Assembly: GCA_018713245.1 (NCBI GenBank)
Contig: DVFM01000033.1
Span: 19,736-83,735 of the forward strand
Source of the DNA: Candidatus Merdivicinus intestinavium
GTDB lineage: Bacteria; Bacillota; Clostridia; Oscillospirales; Ruminococcaceae
Length of the DNA stretch: 64,000 bases
Direction: 5' to 3'
The translations under genes were made by a program, and so were the position numbers. Every line of letters begins with the position of its first letter. Position 1 is the stretch's first letter. This document shows positions 58,224-64,000 of this stretch, in pieces. The notes under the pieces are model-generated. The model was given only the letters and a program-made list of their open reading frames with translations. It made no database searches and was not told the DNA's origin.

Positions 58224-59162
58224 ATGTCAAAGAAACGGAAAATCGTCATCATCGGAGCCGGGCACGTGGGTTCCCATTGTGCGCAGGCCCTTTGCTGGCG
58301 ATGGTGCTTTGACGAAATTGTGCTGGTGGATATCAGCCGGGAAAAGGCGGCCGCCCAGGCCATGGACATCGCCGATTCCCTTTCCTTCCCGCCGGCTTCC
58401 GCGCTGGTTCGGGCAGGGGATTACGCCGACTGTGCCGACGCCGATATTGTCGTGGTCAGCATCGGCAAAGCCCGCACCCCCGGACAGACCCGGCTGGACC
58501 TTTTGGGGGATTCGGTTCAAATGGCCCGCACCCTTCTGGAGCAGCTCCGGCCGTATCCCATCCCCGGCATCGTAATTACCATCACCAACCCGGCGGACAT
58601 TGTCGCCGACTACATCCGCAAGGGCCTGGGGCTCCCCCGGAACCGGGTTTTCAGCACCGGGACCCTCCTGGATACCGCCCGGCTCATCCGCACCCTGTCG
58701 GAGGAAGCCCGCGTCAGCCGCCAGTCGGTTCTGGCCTTCTCCATGGGGGAGCACGGCGATTCGTCCATGATTCCCTTTTCCGCGGTCCGCATCGGCGGGC
58801 TGCCGCTGGAGAATTACCCGGAGGTGGACCCCGCCCGCGTCCTGGAACGCACGCGGATGATCGGAATGGATATCATCAACGGCAAGGGTTCCACGGAATT
58901 CGGCATCGGCCAGTCCCTGGCCATGCTGGCGGAAGCGATTATCCGGGACCAGAAGGCGGTGCTCCCGCTGTCGGTCCAGCTCTGCGGCGAATACGGGCAG
59001 GAGGGGGTCCACTGCGGCGTCCCCTGCGTCGTGGGCGCCGGCGGAGCGGAAAAAATCATCGAACTCCCCTTGACCCCGGCGGAACAGGAACAGCTGGACG
59101 CCTCCTGTGCCGTCATTCGGAAACATATCGCCATGGCGGAGGAAATCGCCCCGCTGGCTTGA
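58224..59162 (+). CDS. Lactate/malate dehydrogenase-family 2-hydroxyacid dehydrogenase
   Basis: IVIIGAGHVGSHCAQAL; ARTPGQTRLDLL; TGTLLDTARL; MGEHGDSSMIPFS. Confidence 0.9.
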   Translation: MSKKRKIVIIGAGHVGSHCAQALCWRWCFDEIVLVDISREKAAAQAMDIADSLSFPPASALVRAGDYADCADADIVVVSIGKARTPGQTRLDLLGDSVQMARTLLEQLRPYPIPGIVITITNPADIVADYIRKGLGLPRNRVFSTGTLLDTARLIRTLSEEARVSRQSVLAFSMGEHGDSSMIPFSAVRIGGLPLENYPEVDPARVLERTRMIGMDIINGKGSTEFGIGQSLAMLAEAIIRDQKAVLPLSVQLCGEYGQEGVHCGVPCVVGAGGAEKIIELPLTPAEQEQLDASCAVIRKHIAMAEEIAPLA

Positions 59163-59189
59163 AGATTACAGAAAAGGAAGGTTTTTGCC

Positions 59190-60179
59190 ATGAAAAAGAT
59201 GCTTGCAGTTTTGACCGCCGCGGCCGCCGCCGCATCCGTCCTGACCACCGGCTGCGATTCTTCCGGCGGCGAGATCACCGTCGCCATCGTTCAGCCCATG
59301 AGCCACACCTCGCTGGACCAAATCCGGGACACCATCATTGCCGAGCTGGAAGCCGCCGGGCGGGATGACATTCGGGTTGTCACCGAAAACGCCAACAACG
59401 ACACCACCGCCCTGACCACCATCCTCCAGAACCAGCGCTCCGAAGGGGTGGACATTGTGGTCCCCATCGCCACCAACACCGCCCAAACCGCCAAGGCGGT
59501 CTTTGACGGGGAAGATACCCCCATCATCTTCGCCGCCGTCTCCGACCCGGACGCCGCCGGACTCACCGGCTCCGACTGCCAGTACATCACCGGCGTTTCC
59601 AACAACATCCCCGCCGGGGAGATCGTCGAGCTGATCTCCAACTTCCAGCCGGATTACCAGAAGATCGGCTTCCTGTACACCTCCAGCGAAACCAACTCCG
59701 TTTCCACCATCCAGGCCGCCGAAGCCTACTGCGATGAAAACGGCATCGCCTATGAGGAAGCGTCCATCGCGAACCTCTCCGAGCTTCCCACCGCCGTGGA
59801 AACCCTGATTTCCGAGGGCGTCGACGTCCTCTACACCGGCAACGACAATTCCATCGCGTCCGCCATGCCCACCTATACCGACGCCGCCTACTCCAACGGC
59901 ATCCCCGTCTACTGCGGCGCGGACTCCATGGTGGCAGACGGCGGCTTTGCCACCATCGGCGTCAACTATGTCCAGCTGGGGACCCAGGTGGCGGACATGA
60001 TCCTCCGCATCGCCGACGGGGAAGCGCCCGCCGACATCCCCTATGAAACGCTGGCCGAGTACGCCAAGTATGTGAACCTCCAGGCGGCGGACACCCTTGG
60101 CCTGGAGCTGACCGATGAGATGCTGGAAGGCTATTCCGTTCTGGTGGAAGCCGACGGCACCAGCCATTTCGGCGAATAA
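59190..60179 (+). CDS. ABC transporter substrate-binding lipoprotein (TrpX-like, ABC_sub_bind)
   Basis: Lipobox VLTTGCDSS; VAIVQPMSHTSLDQIRDTIIAELEAAG; QNQRSEGVDIVVPIATNTAQT. Confidence 0.88.
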   Translation: MKKMLAVLTAAAAAASVLTTGCDSSGGEITVAIVQPMSHTSLDQIRDTIIAELEAAGRDDIRVVTENANNDTTALTTILQNQRSEGVDIVVPIATNTAQTAKAVFDGEDTPIIFAAVSDPDAAGLTGSDCQYITGVSNNIPAGEIVELISNFQPDYQKIGFLYTSSETNSVSTIQAAEAYCDENGIAYEEASIANLSELPTAVETLISEGVDVLYTGNDNSIASAMPTYTDAAYSNGIPVYCGADSMVADGGFATIGVNYVQLGTQVADMILRIADGEAPADIPYETLAEYAKYVNLQAADTLGLELTDEMLEGYSVLVEADGTSHFGE

Positions 60180-60200
60180 CAACGGAGGGGCGGAGTAAAA

Positions 60201-61157
60201 ATGGAGTACGTGCACCTGCTTTTATCGGCCCTGAGCCAGGGCGCTATTTATGCGCCCATGGCCATGGGGGTGTTTATTGCGTTCAAGATTCTCAATACCC
60301 CGGACCTGACTATTGACGGGAGCCTGGTGTTCGGCATGACGGTCTGCGCCGTCGTCACCATTGCCGGACACCCCATCCTGGCCCTGTTTGCGGGGACGCT
60401 GGCCGGCGGTCTGGCGGGGCTTGTAACCGGTTTTTTGCAGACAAAGCTGCGCATCAACGCCATTTTGTCCGGGATTTTGACCATGACCGGCCTTTATACC
60501 ATCAACTATATGGTGCTGGGCGGCCAGTCCAATCTTTATCTCCAAAGCGCGGAGCTGAATGAGAGCGGGAGCGAGGTTTTTGTCTCCAGCCCCACGATTT
60601 ACAAGATGTTTGCAGGGCTTTTCCCCGGGATTGACACCACGGCGGCTGTTTTGATCCTCACAGCCGTGATTGTCGCCGCGGTGGCGGCGCTCCTCTGCGT
60701 CTTTTTCAAAACCCGTTCCGGCATGGCCATCCGCGCCACCGGCGACAACGAGGAGATGGTCCGTTCCTCTTCCATCAACGCGGATTTTTCCCGGGTGCTG
60801 GGCATTATGATCGCCAACGGGCTGGTGGCCCTTTCCGGGAGCCTCCTCTGCCAGCAGCAGCGTTTTGCCGACCTGAACAGCGGCAGCGGCATGCTGGTGG
60901 TGGGCCTCGCTTCGGTTATCATCGGCCAGGCGATGTTCGGCCGCCGGAGCGTCACGCTGGGCGTCATCTCCGCCGTGGCCGGCTCTGCGGTTTACCGGCT
61001 GATTCTTCAGCTTGCTTATAAGATCAACATGCCCAGCTACGGCGTCAAGCTGCTGTCTGCCGTCATTGTCGTCATCGCGCTGGCCCTTCCGCTGGCCCGC
61101 CGGAAACTGGCCATCCGGAAGGCGCGTCTGGCAGCCGAAAGGGGGAAGAACGCATGA
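60201..61157 (+). CDS. ABC transporter permease (TrpY-like)
   Basis: GVFIAFKILNTPDLTIDGSLVFGM; multi-TM; operon context. Confidence 0.88.
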   Translation: MEYVHLLLSALSQGAIYAPMAMGVFIAFKILNTPDLTIDGSLVFGMTVCAVVTIAGHPILALFAGTLAGGLAGLVTGFLQTKLRINAILSGILTMTGLYTINYMVLGGQSNLYLQSAELNESGSEVFVSSPTIYKMFAGLFPGIDTTAAVLILTAVIVAAVAALLCVFFKTRSGMAIRATGDNEEMVRSSSINADFSRVLGIMIANGLVALSGSLLCQQQRFADLNSGSGMLVVGLASVIIGQAMFGRRSVTLGVISAVAGSAVYRLILQLAYKINMPSYGVKLLSAVIVVIALALPLARRKLAIRKARLAAERGKNA

Positions 61158-61954
61158 ACGCGCAGCTTGTCATTACGCACCTCACCAAAAAATTCGAGGC
61201 GGGGACCGTTAACGAAAAAATCGCCCTCCAGGATTTTTCCCTGGAGGTGGGGAAAGGGGAATTTATCACCATCCTGGGCTCCAACGGGGCGGGGAAATCC
61301 ACCCTCTTCAACGCCATTTTGGGCAAATTCCTGCCGGACGCCGGCAGCATCCTGCTGGACGGGGAGGATATCACCTACCGCAAGGATTACAAGCGGGCGC
61401 TGAATATCGGCTGCCTGTACCAGAATCCCCTCCGCGGGACAGCCCCCAATATGACCATCGAGGAAAACCTGGCCCTGGCCTATACCCGCAAGTCCACCCA
61501 CCACTTTTTTGCGGTGAACCGGAAGGATTCCGCTTATTTCCGGGAACTGCTCGCCACTTTGGAGCTGGGGCTGGAGGACCGGATGAAAACCAAGATGGGC
61601 CTCCTTTCCGGCGGCCAGCGTCAGGCGGCGGCCCTGCTGATGGCAACCATCGCCAAGCCGAAGCTGCTTTTGCTGGACGAGCACACGGCGGCGCTGGATC
61701 CCGCCACCGCCCAAAAGGTGCTGAAAATCACCCGGGAAATCATCTCCCGGGACAATCTCACCGCCCTGATGATAACCCACGACATGAATCAGGCCCTGGC
61801 TTTCGGCAGCCGCACCATCATGATGGACAGCGGCCGGCTGGTGCTGGATGTGTCCGGCGAGGAACGGGCGGGCATGACGCCCCAAAAGCTGGTGGAGCTG
61901 TTTGCGGGAACCGCGGGCCACGGCCTTTCGGACCGCACAATGCTCTCCGTCTGA
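61154..61954 (+). CDS. ABC transporter ATP-binding protein (TrpZ-like)
   Basis: ILGSNGAGKSTLFNAILG; LSGGQRQAAALLMATIAKPKLLLLDEHTAALDP; ATGA overlap with the permease gene. Confidence 0.93.
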   Translation: MNAQLVITHLTKKFEAGTVNEKIALQDFSLEVGKGEFITILGSNGAGKSTLFNAILGKFLPDAGSILLDGEDITYRKDYKRALNIGCLYQNPLRGTAPNMTIEENLALAYTRKSTHHFFAVNRKDSAYFRELLATLELGLEDRMKTKMGLLSGGQRQAAALLMATIAKPKLLLLDEHTAALDPATAQKVLKITREIISRDNLTALMITHDMNQALAFGSRTIMMDSGRLVLDVSGEERAGMTPQKLVELFAGTAGHGLSDRTMLSV

Positions 61955-61961
61955 CAGGAAA

Positions 61962-61994
61962 AAACGGCAGGCTCTTTTCCGGAGCCTGCCGTTT
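61962..61994 (+). terminator. Hairpin AAACGGCAGGCTC-TTTTCCG-GAGCCTGCCGTTT
   Basis: 13-bp perfect stem between convergent genes. Confidence 0.8.
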
Positions 61995-62044
61995 GCTATT
62001 TGCGGCGAATAACCGCCTGTTTCCGCAGCTTGCAGAATAGCACA

Positions 62045-62932
62045 TTATTCTTCGATGGGAATCCCGTGCTTTTGGAGCAGTGCGCGGCTCACCTCCGCAA
62101 TCAGGCGCACCGCCTGCTCCGCCGCTTCCGGCGGGAGAAGGTGGACGGTGTTGGTGGCTTCGGAGGAAAAATCCCCCTGATAGCCGATTTCCTTCAGTGC
62201 CTCCAGGAATTCGTCCCAGTCAATGATGCCATAGCCGCAGACCAGATGGTCGTCGTTCACCGCCCAGTTGTCGTGGACATGCAGCAGTTTGAGGGTACGG
62301 CCCAGCTTGCGGGCCGCCAGAGCGGGGGATTCCCGCAGAATGTTGGCGTGGCCGGTGTCCAGGCAGACGCACACCCACGGGCTGTCCAGTTGCTCGGCGC
62401 ACTCCAGCATTTCCTCCATGGTGGAAAAAGTGGTGCGGCAGATGCGGCGGACCTTCGGGTCCCAGTCGAACATGTTCTCCAGCGCGATGGAGACGTGATG
62501 CTTTTCCGCCAAAGGCAGGAATTCCCGGTAGAATTCCACATTCGCCGCCACATATTCGTCCCGCTTTTCCCCGTTGATGCCGTCGGCGAACATCCTGGGG
62601 TGGATCACCAGGTAAGGCGAGCCGATAATTTCGCAGACCCGGAACATCCGGCGGGTGACTTCCATCTTAATTTCACGGCTCTCCGGCGTGTCCAGATAGG
62701 AGAGCATCGGCGCATGGGCCTGGCAGAACACAATTCCGCTTTCGTCCGCCGCCTGCCGGAGGGAGCGGGCATACTCTTCCCAGTCCGGCTGCAAGTACCG
62801 GTTCCCCGGATTGCTGTAATGATACCCGCTGTAATCCAGGGCGGTGACCCCCAGCTCCCGGTACTTCCGGATTGCCTCCAGCTCGTCCGGATATTTTTCC
62901 ATCAAACAATCGCTGCAAACTCCAATGCGCAT
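62045..62932 (-). CDS. Sugar phosphate isomerase/epimerase (AP-endonuclease-2-like TIM barrel)
   Basis: ALENMFDWDPKVRR; CVCLDTGHANILRESP; LLHVHDNWAVNDDHLVCGYGIIDWDEFLEALKEIGYQGDFSSEA. Confidence 0.9.
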   Translation of the reverse strand: MRIGVCSDCLMEKYPDELEAIRKYRELGVTALDYSGYHYSNPGNRYLQPDWEEYARSLRQAADESGIVFCQAHAPMLSYLDTPESREIKMEVTRRMFRVCEIIGSPYLVIHPRMFADGINGEKRDEYVAANVEFYREFLPLAEKHHVSIALENMFDWDPKVRRICRTTFSTMEEMLECAEQLDSPWVCVCLDTGHANILRESPALAARKLGRTLKLLHVHDNWAVNDDHLVCGYGIIDWDEFLEALKEIGYQGDFSSEATNTVHLLPPEAAEQAVRLIAEVSRALLQKHGIPIEE

Positions 62933-62964
62933 TGGAACTTCCTCCTTTTGGTGTCAAACGCTTC

Positions 62965-63837
62965 TTATCTTACCGTCCCGAAAAAGAACAGGGCGATAGT
63001 GCCGGGACCGGAATGGCTCCCGATGACCGGGCCGATGGTGCTGATGACAATGTCTTTGACCTTCATCCGGGAACGGATCTGTTTGGCCAGATATTCCGCA
63101 TCCTCCGGGGCGTTTCCGTGGCTGATAAAGACGGTCTGCCCGTCCCGGGGGGAGCAGGTTTTCTCCATGTGATCCGCCAGGGCGTCCAGGGATTTGCGGC
63201 GCCCCCGCACTTTTTCCATGGGAATCAGATGCCCCTCATTGTCCACATGAAGGACAGGCTTGATGCCCAGCGCCGTCCCGATGACGGCGGCAGCGGGGCT
63301 GACCCGCCCGCCGCGCTTGAGGTGGTTCAGGTCGTCCACCGTGAACCAGTGGCAGAGGTGCAGGCGGTTGTCCTCCACCCATTTGGCCAACTCCTCAATG
63401 CCCATGCCTTCCGCCTTTTTCCGCGCGGCCGTATAGACCAGCAGCCCTTCGCCCGCCGATGCGGCCAGCGTGTCCACACAGAGGATTTTGGCGTCCGGAT
63501 ACTTTTCCCGCAGATCGGCCGCCGCCAGACAGGAGCTGTGATAGGTCCCGCTCAGCCCCGAAGAGAAGGCCAGGTACAGCACGTCTTTTCCCTCCCGGAG
63601 GATGGGCTCGAAGATTTCGGTAAAGGTCTGCTGGTTGATCTGGCTTGTGGTGGAGGTTTTTCCCGCCTTGAGTTCGGCGTAGAACTGCCGCATGTCATAT
63701 TCCCGCTCGTCCGGATAATTGTGATAGGAGCGGCCGTCCAGGTGGAATTCCATGGGGATAATTTGGATATCCACATCCCGCAGCAGCGGAACAGCCAGGT
63801 CGGTGGTGGAATCGGTGATAATCGTATAATCGCGCAT
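62965..63837 (-). CDS. DegV-family protein
   Basis: MRDYTIITDSTTDLAVPLLRD; LAFSSGLSGTYHSSCLAAADLREKYPDAKILCVDT; CHWFTVDDLNHLKRGGRVS. Confidence 0.95.
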   Translation of the reverse strand: MRDYTIITDSTTDLAVPLLRDVDIQIIPMEFHLDGRSYHNYPDEREYDMRQFYAELKAGKTSTTSQINQQTFTEIFEPILREGKDVLYLAFSSGLSGTYHSSCLAAADLREKYPDAKILCVDTLAASAGEGLLVYTAARKKAEGMGIEELAKWVEDNRLHLCHWFTVDDLNHLKRGGRVSPAAAVIGTALGIKPVLHVDNEGHLIPMEKVRGRRKSLDALADHMEKTCSPRDGQTVFISHGNAPEDAEYLAKQIRSRMKVKDIVISTIGPVIGSHSGPGTIALFFFGTVR

Positions 63838-63920
63838 ACTGGGACCTCCTTGTTTATTCTGTTCCAATTATACAATATATTTTTCATAAAAGCAAGAAAA
63901 ACCGGCGGGATTTTGGTGAA

Positions 63921-64000
63921 TCAGCCGCTGGTTTTTGCTGTATATCCCTTGCCCTGCCAGGAATCCCGGCGGACCATTTCCTTGTCAATCTCGTTCATAA
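63921..64000 (-). CDS. Possible C-terminal fragment of an ORF extending past the window end
   Basis: Open minus-strand frame MNEIDKEMVRRDSWQGKGYTAKTSG*; too short to assign. Confidence 0.3.
   Translation of the reverse strand, partial: MNEIDKEMVRRDSWQGKGYTAKTSG

Overview
64 kb chromosomal window from an anaerobic, spore-forming, Clostridia-type Firmicute (moderately high GC). No phage, IS element or CRISPR array was seen. Two carbohydrate-utilisation loci are present: (i) GH29 fucosidase + GntR/LacI-type regulator / Lpl-type ABC importer / two large poorly characterised GH-like enzymes (2.5-13 kb); (ii) YesN/YesM-type two-component system / ABC importer / GH35-like / GH29 (17.4-28.1 kb). A TPP-riboswitch-controlled thiamine operon thiS-F-G-H-(tenI-like)-E-D-C follows (28.2-34.7 kb). 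Housekeeping and accessory genes include fba, recQ, a TIGR03915/TIGR03916-like DNA-repair pair, an FtsX-type ABC exporter, a SleB-type hydrolase, prs, a six-tRNA cluster, MATE, cytidylate-kinase-like and DegV genes. The items most worth a second look are: a T-box leader (best-guess specifier UGG/Trp) controlling a lactate/malate-dehydrogenase-family gene plus a TrpXYZ-like ABC importer (57.9-62.0 kb); a ~255-nt leader with a perfect consensus promoter and mutually exclusive pairings upstream of a CBS/CNNM-type transporter gene (41.2-41.5 kb); an attenuator upstream of a MATE gene; and a C39-like membrane protein that appears to have lost both catalytic residues. Family names come from recognising motifs in the translations; no database search was run.
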